Below are positions 6,732-15,616 of a DNA stretch of 64,000 nt, in pieces. Location of the stretch: NCBI RefSeq assembly GCF_900475885.1, contig NZ_LS483429.1:1550001-1614000 (forward strand), read 5' to 3'. This DNA is from Haemophilus aegyptius (GTDB lineage Bacteria; Pseudomonadota; Gammaproteobacteria; Enterobacterales; Pasteurellaceae). The notes beneath the pieces were generated by a model, which had not been told where the DNA came from, searched no databases, and worked only from the letters and a program-made list of their open reading frames with translations. The position numbers and the translations under genes were made by a program. Numbering within the stretch: position 1 is the stretch's first letter; each line of letters begins with the position of its first letter.

Positions 6732-8096
6732 ATGTTTAAAATGAAAAATATCACGCTTGCTTTGTTGATGTCTGGTGCATTGGTGGGATGTGCCAATATT
6801 GGCGATTCTTATCAAGCAAGCCTTGAAGATTACAAGCAATATGAAGAAATTACCAAGCAATATAATGTAAAAGAAAATTGGTGGTCGTTATATGATGATG
6901 CGCAATTAAATCGCGTAGTAGAACAAGCATTAATAAACAACAAAGATTTAGCTAAAGCAGCCGTGGCGGTAAACCGTGCGCTTTATAGTGCGAATTTAGT
7001 GGGTGCAAATTTAGTGCCTGCATTTAATGGTTCAACTTCATCTGCGGCACAACGTCGAGTTGATATCAGTACAAACTCTGCCATTTCACACAAAGGTTCT
7101 TTAAATGTGAGCTATACATTAGATCTGTGGCAACGTTTGGCCAATACTGTTGATGCGGCGGAATGGTCGCACAAAGCAACTGCAGAAGATATGGAATCGG
7201 CTCGTTTATCATTAATCAATTCTGTAGTAACAACTTATTATCAAATTGCTTATTTAAATGATGCAATTAGCACAACCAACGAAACGATCAAATATTACAC
7301 GGATATTGGCAATATTATGCAAACGCGTTTAGCGCAAGGCGTGGCTGATACAGCCAGCGTTGATCAAGCACAACAAGCCATATTAATGGCGCGTAATAAC
7401 AAATTAAATTTTGAAACCCAACGCAAAACAGCAGAACAAACACTGCGTAATCTTCTCAACCTAAAACCAAATGAAGCATTAAATATCACGTTCCCTCACA
7501 TTATGAATGTGAAAATTGCTGGGGTGAACTTGAATGTACCAGTATCTGTGATTGCAAATCGTCCTGATGTAAAAGCAGCACAATTCCGTTTAAGCAGTGC
7601 ATTCAAAAATGCCAAAGCAACTCAAAAAAGTTGGTTCCCAGAGGTTAATTTAGGTGCAAGCCTTTCTTCAACAGCAAGCACGGTTGGTACGGCGTTACAT
7701 AACCCTGTGGCTGCTGGCACTGTAGGAATTAGCTTGCCATTCTTAAATTGGAACACCGTAAAATGGAACGTTAAAATTTCTGAAGCTGACTATGAAACAG
7801 CTCGTTTAAATTACGAACAACGTATTACCACGGCTCTCAATAATGTGGATACCAACTATTTCGCATTTACCCAAGCGCAAAGTACATTAAGTAATTTACA
7901 GCAAACCCATAGTTACAATCAGCGTATCACGCAATATTATCGAAACCGCTATAATGCGGGCGTATCCGAATTGCGCGAATGGTTAGTTGCAGCCAATACG
8001 GAAAAATCATCACAACTTGCGATTTTGAATGCAAAATATCAAGTGCTGCAAAGTGAAAATGCGGTATATAGCTCAATAGCGGGATATTATTTGTAA
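6732..8096 (+). CDS. tolC: TolC-family outer-membrane efflux lipoprotein (HI1462 type)
   Basis: A 454-residue outer-membrane factor with a lipoprotein signal peptide (GALVGC, Cys near residue 20) and two OMF repeats of long helices (about 50-245 and 260-454). Typical features include NWWSLYDDAQLN near the N-terminus, ARLSLINSVVTTYYQIAYL in the first repeat and NRPDVKAAQFRLSSA starting the second. It forms the outer-membrane exit duct for AcrAB-type pumps; the H. influenzae protein HI1462 was shown by drug-susceptibility work to be the TolC equivalent. AAGGAAAA precedes the ATG. It stands alone, with an uptake-signal hairpin just upstream and a strong terminator downstream. Confidence 0.9.
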   Translation: MFKMKNITLALLMSGALVGCANIGDSYQASLEDYKQYEEITKQYNVKENWWSLYDDAQLNRVVEQALINNKDLAKAAVAVNRALYSANLVGANLVPAFNGSTSSAAQRRVDISTNSAISHKGSLNVSYTLDLWQRLANTVDAAEWSHKATAEDMESARLSLINSVVTTYYQIAYLNDAISTTNETIKYYTDIGNIMQTRLAQGVADTASVDQAQQAILMARNNKLNFETQRKTAEQTLRNLLNLKPNEALNITFPHIMNVKIAGVNLNVPVSVIANRPDVKAAQFRLSSAFKNAKATQKSWFPEVNLGASLSSTASTVGTALHNPVAAGTVGISLPFLNWNTVKWNVKISEADYETARLNYEQRITTALNNVDTNYFAFTQAQSTLSNLQQTHSYNQRITQYYRNRYNAGVSELREWLVAANTEKSSQLAILNAKYQVLQSENAVYSSIAGYYL

Positions 8097-8120
8097 AAAT
8101 CAAATTGGATTAATCTATAA

Positions 8121-8154
8121 AAAATCCCTGTTAAATTTCTTTAACAGGGATTTT
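8121..8154. terminator. Bidirectional terminator between tolC and the repeat lipoprotein
   Basis: The arms AAATCCCTGTTAAA and TTTAACAGGGATTT flank a five-base loop, with A and T runs on either side, between convergent genes. Confidence 0.88.
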
Positions 8155-8173
8155 GTTATTTAAATTAAACCTA

Positions 8174-8803
8174 TTATTTTGTCGCTTCTTTCACTGCATC
8201 TACTGCTTGAGTTGCTTTTTCTGAAACCGCCTCTTTCATTTCAGTTGCTTTTTCTTTCATTTCGCCTACTTTTTCTGATGCAGCTTCTTTCATCTCACTT
8301 GCTTTTTCTGATGCTGCTTCTTTCATTTCGCCTACTTTTTCTGATGCAGCTTCTTTCATCTCACTTGCTTTTTCTGATGCTGCTTCTTTCATTTCGCCTA
8401 CTTTTTCTGATGCAGCTTCTTTCATTTCACTTGCTTTTTCTGATGCTGCTTCTTTCATCTCATTTACTTTTTCTGATGCTGCTTCTTTCATTTCACTTGC
8501 TTTTTCTGATGCTGCTTCTTTCATCTCATTTACTTTTTCTGATGCTGCTTCTGTTGCTGATTTAATTACTTCTTTCGCATCTTCCACTTTCTCTGCTGCT
8601 TTATTTTTCACGTCTGTAGAAAGCTGCTGTGCTTTTTCCTTTACTTCAGTCATTGTATTAGCTGCAGCATCTTTTGTTTCTGATGCGACTGATGCTACAG
8701 TTTGTTTCGTATCCTCAACTTTTTGTTTTGCTTCTTGCTTATCAAAACAACCCGCCACTGCTAAAGCTGAACCTAAAACCAATGCTAATGTTAATTTTTT
8801 CAT
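8174..8803 (-). CDS. Lipoprotein with tandem 11-residue helical repeats
   Basis: I start at the ATG at 8803 (GGAG seven bases upstream), giving 209 residues; an in-frame ATG exists four codons earlier. The signal peptide ends in the lipobox AVAGC. The mature part is almost entirely Ala, Glu, Lys, Ser and Met and predicts one long charged helix. Nine perfect or near-perfect 11-residue units of the form SEKxxEMKEAA fill the middle, alternating VN/VG with AS at the variable positions. An 11-residue period suits an amphipathic helix or right-handed coiled coil, as in LEA-like proteins. No enzyme domain is present. Repeat number is likely to vary between strains. Function is unknown; a periplasmic spacer or membrane-associated stress protein are guesses. 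Confidence 0.75.
   Translation of the reverse strand: MKKLTLALVLGSALAVAGCFDKQEAKQKVEDTKQTVASVASETKDAAANTMTEVKEKAQQLSTDVKNKAAEKVEDAKEVIKSATEAASEKVNEMKEAASEKASEMKEAASEKVNEMKEAASEKASEMKEAASEKVGEMKEAASEKASEMKEAASEKVGEMKEAASEKASEMKEAASEKVGEMKEKATEMKEAVSEKATQAVDAVKEATK
8246..8542 (-). repeat. Nine tandem 33-bp repeats (66-bp higher-order period)
   Basis: Nine in-frame 33-base units code for SEKVNEMKEAA or SEKASEMKEAA type blocks; V-type and A-type units alternate, so the near-identical DNA period is 66 bases. Copy number changes would keep the frame. Confidence 0.9.
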
Positions 8804-9016
8804 TATTTTCTCCATAGAATAATTTGATTATTACAAAGCCCTATTACTTTGATGCAGTTTAGTTTACGGGAATTTTCATAAAAAGAAAAACAATAATAGT
8901 AAAACTTTACCTTTCTTTAAAAAGATTACTTTATAAAACAACATCTAAGATATTGATTTTTAATAGATTATATAAAAACCAATAAAAATTTTATTTTTTG
9001 TAAAAAAAAGAATAGT

Positions 9017-9511
9017 TTATTTTAAATAAATTACAGGAGATGCTTGATGCATCAATATTTCTGATTTATTACCATCCCATAATAATTGAGCAATAGTTGC
9101 AGGGTAAAATGATATTGGATTTCGTTTTCCATACAGTTCAGCAACAATTTCTCCCACTAAGGGCAAATGGGAAACAATCAATACAGATTTAACACCTTCG
9201 TTTTTTAGCACTTCTAAATAATCAATTACGGAATGTGCATATCCATAAGGCGTAATCCCCTCCCAAATTTCAAATTTATTTTCTAACTCCAAATCAAACG
9301 CTTGATTAACTTGATGAAAGGTTTCTTGAGCTCTGACATAAGGGCTCACTAAAATACGGTCTAGTGAATTAATTACTAGCGTGCTTAAATGCTGTTTTAA
9401 CCACTGCCCTTGTAAAAAAGCCTGTTTAGAACCATAAACAGTTAAATGGCGAGCTTTATCACTATTAGCCATCACTTCCGCTTCGCCGTGACGCATAATA
9501 AAAATGTTCAT
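9017..9511 (-). CDS. sixA: Phosphohistidine phosphatase SixA
   Basis: A 164-residue cytoplasmic protein of the histidine phosphatase superfamily. The catalytic RHGEAE (Arg7-His8-Gly9-Glu10) is at the N-terminus and the second His is in VSHLPLVGE near residue 114. SixA removes phosphate from His residues of phospho-relay or PTS proteins (ArcB HPt in the first E. coli work, NPr later). It is separated from glmM by a uptake-signal terminator at 9542-9563, so it probably has its own transcript. The 200 bases between it and the repeat lipoprotein are AT-rich with no recognisable gene. Confidence 0.9.
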   Translation of the reverse strand: MNIFIMRHGEAEVMANSDKARHLTVYGSKQAFLQGQWLKQHLSTLVINSLDRILVSPYVRAQETFHQVNQAFDLELENKFEIWEGITPYGYAHSVIDYLEVLKNEGVKSVLIVSHLPLVGEIVAELYGKRNPISFYPATIAQLLWDGNKSEILMHQASPVIYLK

Positions 9512-9541
9512 TTTGCTTTCCTAAAAACTTTATAAAAATAA

Positions 9542-9563
9542 ACCGCACTTTACTAAGTGCGGT
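9542..9563 (-). terminator. Uptake-signal pair terminator after glmM
   Basis: ACCGCACTT and AAGTGCGGT (9542-9550, 9555-9563) form a stem with a four-base loop and T-rich tail on the minus strand, just after the glmM stop. Confidence 0.8.
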
Positions 9564-9569
9564 CAAAAA

Positions 9570-10907
9570 TTAATTAATTTTTTTCACGGCTTCTGCAATT
9601 TCTTCTGCACATTGTTGTGCAAGTTCAGCATCTTGGCATTCCACCATAACGCGAATAAGTGGTTCCGTACCAGATTTACGCAATAAAATACGACCTTTAC
9701 CTTCTAAGCGTTTTTCAACCTCTGCGGCAACAGATTTTACAGCATCATTTTCAAGTAGATTTTCCCCACCTGCAAAACGTACATTGATTAACACTTGAGG
9801 GAATAATTTAACCGCACTCGCTAATTCATTTAATGATAATTTATGCTGTGCCATCGCTGCCAATACAGCCAATGACGCAACAATGCCATCGCCCGTTGTA
9901 TTTTTATCCGCAATGATAATATGTCCAGAATTCTCACCCCCAAGCGTCCAATCATTTTCAACCATTTTTTCCAATACATAACGGTCTCCCACGTTTGCAC
10001 GTAAGAAGGGAACACCAAGCATTTTCAACGCAATCTCTAAGCTCATATTACTCATTAAGGTGCCAACGACACCGCCTTTTAATTGACCTGAGCGCAATGC
10101 TTCACGCGCAATAATAAAGAGAATTTGGTCGCCATCGACTTTATTTCCTAAATGATCGACCATCATAATGCGGTCGCCATCGCCATCATAAGCTAAGCCA
10201 ACATCAGCTTTCGTTTCAACAACTTTAGCTTGCAATGCAGTTACATCAGTTGCACCACATTTTTCATTAATATTCAAACCATTTGGATCCGTACCAATTT
10301 CAATGACTTCCGCACCAAGTTCTCTTAGTACATTAGGGGCAATATGGTAGGTTGCACCATTTGCACAATCTACCACGATTTTATAACCCTCCAAGCCTAA
10401 GTGTGCTGGGAATGTCCCTTTACAAAACTCAATGTAGCGTCCTGCTGCATCATTAATACGGCTTGCTTTACCTAATTCGGCAGATTCCACACAATCCATA
10501 GGTTGTTCTAACATTGCTTCAATGGCCTCTTCAATTTCATCAGGTAATTTAGTGCCTTTTGCTGAAAAGAATTTAATGCCATTATCATAATAAGGATTAT
10601 GAGAGGCTGAGATCACGATACCTGCTTCAGCTCGGAAAGTTCTGGTTAAATAAGCAATTGCAGGTGTCGGCATAGGGCCAGTAAATGCAGCGGATAACCC
10701 CGCAGCGGCTAAACCTGCTTCAAGGGCTGATTCCAACATATATCCAGAAATTCGGGTGTCTTTACCGATTAAAACCATTTTCGAACCTTGAGAAGCCAAC
10801 ACTTTTCCCGCAGCCCAACCTAATTTTAATGCGAAATCTGGTGTAATTGGGTAAGCACCTACTTTTCCACGAACACCATCTGTTCCAAAATATTTACGAT
10901 TTACCAT
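9570..10907 (-). CDS. glmM: Phosphoglucosamine mutase
   Basis: A 445-residue phosphohexomutase that converts glucosamine-6-phosphate to glucosamine-1-phosphate for UDP-GlcNAc, peptidoglycan and LPS. The phosphoserine loop is VISASHNP with Ser102, the metal loop is DGDGDR near residue 241, the sugar loop is GGENSGH and the phosphate loop RKSGTEP near the C-terminus. Length is normal for the family. It follows folP by 37 bases, as in E. coli where ftsH, folP and glmM are neighbours. A terminator separates it from sixA. Confidence 0.97.
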   Translation of the reverse strand: MVNRKYFGTDGVRGKVGAYPITPDFALKLGWAAGKVLASQGSKMVLIGKDTRISGYMLESALEAGLAAAGLSAAFTGPMPTPAIAYLTRTFRAEAGIVISASHNPYYDNGIKFFSAKGTKLPDEIEEAIEAMLEQPMDCVESAELGKASRINDAAGRYIEFCKGTFPAHLGLEGYKIVVDCANGATYHIAPNVLRELGAEVIEIGTDPNGLNINEKCGATDVTALQAKVVETKADVGLAYDGDGDRIMMVDHLGNKVDGDQILFIIAREALRSGQLKGGVVGTLMSNMSLEIALKMLGVPFLRANVGDRYVLEKMVENDWTLGGENSGHIIIADKNTTGDGIVASLAVLAAMAQHKLSLNELASAVKLFPQVLINVRFAGGENLLENDAVKSVAAEVEKRLEGKGRILLRKSGTEPLIRVMVECQDAELAQQCAEEIAEAVKKIN

Positions 10908-10944
10908 AATAAAATTCCTTTAATTTTTTATCGTTATAAAACCA

Positions 10945-11772
10945 TCAGGCATTTGCTGTTGCCTGCCAAACTTTGAGCATATCTGATGTTGCAGCAACAT
11001 CATGTACGCGTAAAATTTTTGCGCCTTTTTGCACTGCAATAAGTGCGCCTGCCGCACTGCCAATTATTCTTTGATTAACAGGTTTATCAAGCACTGCGCC
11101 AATCATTGATTTGCGAGATAATCCCGCTAATACTGGATAGCCATTCTTACAAAATTCATTCAGATTTTGTAATAATTGATAATTATGCTGTACAGATTTG
11201 CCAAAGCCAAAGCCCATATCCCAAATTAAATTTTCTTTTTTAATGCCAGCAGAAAGGCATTCATTAGTACGTTTTTGTAAAAAAGCCAATACATCTTGCA
11301 CGACATTTTCATAATAAGGATTTGCTTGCATCGTGCGAGGTTGCCCTTGCATATGCATAATGCAAACAGGTAAAGCCAGTTTTACCGCCGTTTCTAACGC
11401 ATTCGGCTCTTGCAAAGCACGAATATCATTAATCAAATCCATTCCAACATTTGCCGCTTCACGCATCACAATTGCTTTTGAGGAATCAACAGAAATCCAG
11501 CAATCAAAACGGTTTCTCACCGCCTCCACTACTGGCACAACACGATGCAATTCCTCTTGTTCAGAAACTTCATCCGCATTTGGACGTGTAGATTCACCAC
11601 CAATATCAATAATTGTCGCCCCCTCTTCTAGCATTTTTTCCACTTGAAAAAGTGCTTTATCTAGACTAAAAAACTGTCCGCTATCAGAAAAAGAATCAGG
11701 CGTAAAATTAAGAATCCCCATAATTTGAGGCACGCTTAAATCAAGACATTTATTATTTGCGTAAAGTTTCAT
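10945..11772 (-). CDS. folP: Dihydropteroate synthase
   Basis: A 275-residue TIM-barrel enzyme joining pABA to the pterin diphosphate in folate synthesis, the sulfonamide target. Signatures are GILNFTPDSFSDSG (residues about 19-32), DIGGESTRP, the pterin-site region GFGFGKSVQHN and GLSRKSM. It sits between ftsH and glmM on the minus strand, but a perfect terminator at 11854-11877 follows ftsH, so folP-glmM probably also has its own promoter. Confidence 0.97.
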   Translation of the reverse strand: MKLYANNKCLDLSVPQIMGILNFTPDSFSDSGQFFSLDKALFQVEKMLEEGATIIDIGGESTRPNADEVSEQEELHRVVPVVEAVRNRFDCWISVDSSKAIVMREAANVGMDLINDIRALQEPNALETAVKLALPVCIMHMQGQPRTMQANPYYENVVQDVLAFLQKRTNECLSAGIKKENLIWDMGFGFGKSVQHNYQLLQNLNEFCKNGYPVLAGLSRKSMIGAVLDKPVNQRIIGSAAGALIAVQKGAKILRVHDVAATSDMLKVWQATANA

Positions 11773-11853
11773 AAAGTGCGGTTAATTTTTAGAGTGATTT
11801 TGGTGGGCGATTATAGCGAAATACATCCAAGAACAAAATCATTAGGAAAAAAT

Positions 11854-11877
11854 AAAGCCTTTCCGAAGAAAGGCTTT
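11854..11877 (-). terminator. Terminator after ftsH with UUCG loop
   Basis: On the minus strand AAAGCCTTTC-TTCG-GAAAGGCTTT is followed by a T run. The stem is ten base pairs closed by the very stable UUCG tetraloop. Confidence 0.92.
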
Positions 11878-11883
11878 GATGAG

Positions 11884-13791
11884 TTAAACATTAAAATCAT
11901 CGGTATTTTCTACCGCACTTTCGGGCTTTGTATCATTCGTTGTTGAATTTGCATAAGCAGCCTGCTGAGTTTTCGGCTCTCCCCAACCTGATGGCGGTGT
12001 GACAGGTTCGCGATTCATCAATTGTTTAATTTGCTCTTCTTCAATGGTTTCATATTTGACTAACGCATCTTTCATCGCATGAAGAATATCCATATTGTCG
12101 ATCAAAATCTCTCTTGCTCTCGCATAGTTGCGATTTACAATTGCACGCACTTCTTCATCAATCGAATGCGCAGTTTCATCTGACATATGTTTCGCTTTCG
12201 CCATTGAACGACCTAAGAAAACCTCGCCCTCATCTTCTGTATAAAGAATCGGACCTAACTTTTCAGAGAATCCCCATTGCGTTACCATATTACGCGCAAT
12301 ATTAGTTGCGACTTTAATATCATTTGATGCACCTGTTGAGATATTTTCTTCGCCGTAAATCAAATCTTCCGCTAAACGCCCCGCATACAAGGTAGAAAGC
12401 TTACTTTCTAATTGTTTTTGGCTAATACTAATTTGATCGCCCTCAGGCAAGAAGAATGTTACACCCAAGGCACGTCCTCGAGGAATAATCGTCACTTTGT
12501 GAACAGGATCGTGTTCAGGCACTAAATAACCCACAATGGCGTGACCTGCTTCATGATAAGCAGTGGATTCTTTTTGCTTATCCGTCATAATCATAGTGCG
12601 ACGCTCTGGCCCCATATTGATTTTATCTTTCGCTTTTTCAAACTCAAGCATGGTTACCGTACGTTTATTCACTCGAGCAGCAAACAAAGCCGCCTCATTG
12701 ACTAAATTTGCTAAATCTGCACCAGAATAGCCCGGCGTACCACGCGCTAACGTCATTGCATCAACATCTTGCGCAACAGACACTTTACGCATATGCACTG
12801 TTAAGATTTGCTCACGACCTTTCACATCAGGTAAGCCAACAACTACTTGCCGGTCAAAACGGCCTGGACGGGTTAAAGCTGGATCAAGCACATCTGGACG
12901 GTTAGTTGCTGCAATAACAATTACGCCGTCATTACCGCTAAAGCCATCCATTTCAACTAGCATTTGGTTTAAGGTTTGTTCACGCTCATCGTGTCCGCCG
13001 CCTAAGCCCGCACCACGTTGGCGACCCACTGCATCGATTTCATCAATGAAGATTAAGCAAGGTGCATTTTTCTTAGCCTGTTCAAACATATCACGTACAC
13101 GTGATGCACCAACACCTACAAACATTTCTACGAAATCAGAGCCAGAAATAGTGAAGAATGGAACTTTTGCCTCTCCCGCAATCGCACGAGCAAGTAAAGT
13201 TTTACCAGTACCTGGAGGCCCTACCATCAAAATACCTTTTGGAATTTTACCGCCCAAATTTTGGAATTTATTCGGATCACGCAAGAAATCAACGATTTCG
13301 CCCACTTCTTCTTTTGCTTCATCGCAACCAGCCACATCCGCAAAAGTCACCTTAATCTGATCTTGATTCAACATTTTGGCTCGGCTTTTACCAAAGCTCA
13401 TCGCTTTGCCGCCACCGCCTTGCATCTGACGCATAAAGAATACCCATACACCAACAAGGAATAACATTGGGAACCAAGAAATTAAAATTTGGGATAAAAA
13501 ACCACGTCTTTCAAATGGCGTGCCTTCCACTTTGACTTTTTTGCTTAATAAATCATCAAGCAATTTTTTGTCTTCAAGTGGTGGCATTACGGTTGAATAT
13601 TTAGAACCATCGGTTTTCGTTACCGTAATTTCATTGGCATCAAAACGTGCCGCTGTCACTTGTCCGTTGCTTACATCGTAAACAAAGGTTGTATAATCAG
13701 TAGAATTTTCTACCGAAGATGAATTGAAACTTTGGTATGCTGTCATCATAATGACTGCCACTACCACCCAAAGCACTAGATTTTTGACCAT
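11884..13791 (-). CDS. ftsH: ATP-dependent zinc metalloprotease FtsH
   Basis: A membrane-anchored AAA protease of 635 residues from the ATG at 13791. There is one transmembrane segment at the start, a periplasmic region (about 25-100), a second segment near 105-122, the AAA module with GPPGTGKT (about 191-198) and [13 protein letters not shown], and the protease site HEAGH (about 417). It degrades LpxC, sigma32 and unassembled membrane proteins. An in-frame TTG three codons upstream (13800) has a better ribosome site (AGGT seven bases away); the same TTG/ATG ambiguity exists in E. coli ftsH, so the start may be MNDMVKN. It follows rlmE by about 80 bases, the conserved rlmE-ftsH pair. Confidence 0.96.
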   Translation of the reverse strand: MVKNLVLWVVVAVIMMTAYQSFNSSSVENSTDYTTFVYDVSNGQVTAARFDANEITVTKTDGSKYSTVMPPLEDKKLLDDLLSKKVKVEGTPFERRGFLSQILISWFPMLFLVGVWVFFMRQMQGGGGKAMSFGKSRAKMLNQDQIKVTFADVAGCDEAKEEVGEIVDFLRDPNKFQNLGGKIPKGILMVGPPGTGKTLLARAIAGEAKVPFFTISGSDFVEMFVGVGASRVRDMFEQAKKNAPCLIFIDEIDAVGRQRGAGLGGGHDEREQTLNQMLVEMDGFSGNDGVIVIAATNRPDVLDPALTRPGRFDRQVVVGLPDVKGREQILTVHMRKVSVAQDVDAMTLARGTPGYSGADLANLVNEAALFAARVNKRTVTMLEFEKAKDKINMGPERRTMIMTDKQKESTAYHEAGHAIVGYLVPEHDPVHKVTIIPRGRALGVTFFLPEGDQISISQKQLESKLSTLYAGRLAEDLIYGEENISTGASNDIKVATNIARNMVTQWGFSEKLGPILYTEDEGEVFLGRSMAKAKHMSDETAHSIDEEVRAIVNRNYARAREILIDNMDILHAMKDALVKYETIEEEQIKQLMNREPVTPPSGWGEPKTQQAAYANSTTNDTKPESAVENTDDFNV

Positions 13792-13881
13792 ATCGTTCAA
13801 AGTCTAACCTACCTTTCCTAAGTTAAAAAATTTCGTCACAAGATACTACACATCATTAGCAATGAAAAGCTATCAAAGCAA

Positions 13882-14511
13882 TTATCCTTTATAGCCTGTT
13901 GCCACAATATATACTTCACGAGATCGTCCACGTGATGCTTCAGGCTTACGCACTTTTACCACATTAAATAAAGAACGAGTTTCTCTTAAATATTCATCAA
14001 AGCCTTCCCCTTGAAAGACTTTAACAACAAAACTTCCTTTGCTTGCCAAGACTTGTTTACACATATCTAAAGCAAGCTCGACCAAATACATTGCACGTGG
14101 AATATCCACTGATGGCATTCCACTAAAATTGGGAGCCATATCAGACATCACAACATCAACTTTATCTTCGCCTACGCGTGCTAATAAAGCATTCAAAACA
14201 TTTTCATCACGGAAATCACCTTGTAGAAAATCAACGCCTACAATGGGAGCCATTTCTAAAATATCACAAGCAATCACTCGACCTTTGCCACCAATTTGGC
14301 TTACTACGTATTGTGACCAACCGCCTGGTGCTGCGCCGAGATCAACCACGGTCATTCCCTGTTTAAATAATTTATCCGTTTGCTGAATTTCATCAATCTT
14401 AAAATAAGCACGTGATCGCAACTTTTGCTTATGTGCTTTTTGCACAAATTGATCACTAAAATGTTCATTCAGCCAACGAGAAGAACTCGCTGAACGTTTT
14501 TTCTTTCCCAT
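13882..14511 (-). CDS. rlmE: 23S rRNA 2'-O-ribose U2552 methyltransferase
   Basis: A 209-residue SAM-dependent enzyme (FtsJ/RrmJ) that methylates U2552 in the ribosomal A loop. The N-terminal basic stretch precedes YFKIDEIQ (catalytic Lys), the SAM site [15 protein letters not shown], the acidic [10 protein letters not shown] and the second Lys in [10 protein letters not shown]. It is the first gene of the minus-strand group leading to ftsH and is divergent from yhbY. The strain-conserved order yhbY / rlmE-ftsH is the same as in E. coli. Confidence 0.96.
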   Translation of the reverse strand: MGKKKRSASSSRWLNEHFSDQFVQKAHKQKLRSRAYFKIDEIQQTDKLFKQGMTVVDLGAAPGGWSQYVVSQIGGKGRVIACDILEMAPIVGVDFLQGDFRDENVLNALLARVGEDKVDVVMSDMAPNFSGMPSVDIPRAMYLVELALDMCKQVLASKGSFVVKVFQGEGFDEYLRETRSLFNVVKVRKPEASRGRSREVYIVATGYKG

Positions 14512-14638
14512 AATCTTCTATTTTTTTGTAGTCGTTTCGCCTATATTTGGATACAATCTGTCAAATTCAAGCCGAAGCTGATTGAAATCAGTAAAAAACA
14601 TTGAGAAAATCAACCGCTCTTTTTTATTAGGAATCCTT

Positions 14639-14938
14639 ATGACAACCTTATCAACCAAACAAAAACAATTTTTAAAAGGTCTTGCGCACCATCTTAACCC
14701 AGTCGTTATGCTTGGGGGAAATGGCTTAACCGAAGGTGTACTTGCTGAAATTGAAAATGCACTTAATCATCACGAACTCATTAAAGTAAAAGTTGCTGGT
14801 GCAGATCGTGAAACAAAACAACTTATTATCAATGCGATTGTGCGTGAAACTAAAGCAGCACAAGTACAAACTATCGGGCATATTTTGGTGCTTTATCGCC
14901 CAAGCGAAGAAGCAAAAATTCAGCTTCCACGCAAATAA
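14639..14938 (+). CDS. yhbY: CRM-domain ribosome assembly RNA-binding protein YhbY
   Basis: The start at 14639 (MTTLSTKQKQ) is chosen because AGGAAT sits upstream and E. coli YhbY begins at the same place; a longer frame upstream has no support. The 99-residue protein is a single CRM domain with the GGNGLTEGVLAEI loop and ends KIQLPRK. It associates with precursors of the 50S subunit. It is divergent from rlmE, another 50S factor, and ends in an uptake-signal hairpin. Confidence 0.93.
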   Translation: MTTLSTKQKQFLKGLAHHLNPVVMLGGNGLTEGVLAEIENALNHHELIKVKVAGADRETKQLIINAIVRETKAAQVQTIGHILVLYRPSEEAKIQLPRK

Positions 14939-14942
14939 CAAC

Positions 14943-14974
14943 AAAAGTGCGGCCATTTTTAACCGCACTTTTTT
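14943..14974. terminator. Uptake-signal pair terminator between yhbY and greA
   Basis: AAAAGTGCGG and CCGCACTTTT pair across the gap between convergent yhbY and greA, with a T run on the plus strand and an A run (T on minus) on the other side. The left arm reads GCGGC, one base off the consensus. Confidence 0.8.
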
Positions 14975-14976
14975 AT

Positions 14977-15453
14977 TTAAATATAATTCACTTCAATAAT
15001 ATCAAATTCAACGACACCGCCAGGCGTTGTAATATTAACGGTATCATCTAATTCTTTACCAATTAAACCTCGCGCAATTGGTGAATTAACCGAAATCAAA
15101 CCAGATTTAATATCAGCCTCATCATCGCCTACAATGCCATAAGTGACTTCTTCGTCTGTATTTGTATTTACAAGTACAACTGTTGCACCAAAAATCACTT
15201 TACCATTATTTGGCATTTTTGTGACATCAATAATTTGAGCATTACCAAGTTTACCTTCAATCTCTTGAATACGCCCCTCACAAAAACCTTGTTGCTCACG
15301 CGCTGCGTGATATTCTGCATTTTCTTTTAAATCTCCGTGCTCGCGTGCTTCTGCTATGGCTTTAATAATTTCTGGACGACGTACATTTTTTAAGAAATCC
15401 AATTCTTCACGTAATTGTTCTGCGCCACGCACAGTCATTGGAATTTGTTGCAT
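14977..15453 (-). CDS. greA: Transcription elongation factor GreA
   Basis: A 158-residue factor that rescues backtracked RNA polymerase by stimulating transcript cleavage. I start at 15453 ([14 protein letters not shown]), which has AAAGGAAAA upstream and aligns with E. coli GreA; nine earlier codons are open but unsupported. The N-terminal coiled coil (about 1-75) contains the acidic tip near [15 protein letters not shown]. The C-terminal FKBP-like domain ends with FDIIEVNYI. Convergent with yhbY. Confidence 0.96.
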   Translation of the reverse strand: MQQIPMTVRGAEQLREELDFLKNVRRPEIIKAIAEAREHGDLKENAEYHAAREQQGFCEGRIQEIEGKLGNAQIIDVTKMPNNGKVIFGATVVLVNTNTDEEVTYGIVGDDEADIKSGLISVNSPIARGLIGKELDDTVNITTPGGVVEFDIIEVNYI

Positions 15454-15616
15454 TGTTTTTCCTTTTACTAAATAAAACAAAAACCACAGTAAAATTCTAA
15501 AATCTTACTGCAGTATTATTAAAAATAAACTTGAAATGAGAAAATGATTTACTCAATTTCATTCGGGGCTTATTATTGTTCGTCTAAAAAAAAATAGCAA
15601 CCATAACAAACCTAAT

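Noticed and set aside
8179-8565. Plus-strand frame rich in Leu and Phe (128 codons)
   Set aside because: It is the complement of the lipoprotein repeat; the repeats force an open frame on the other strand, and there is no ribosome site.
15588-15597. A run of about nine As before dacB, as a possible phase-variable tract
   Set aside because: It lies in the non-coding leader; it is not between promoter elements that I can identify and does not alter the frame.
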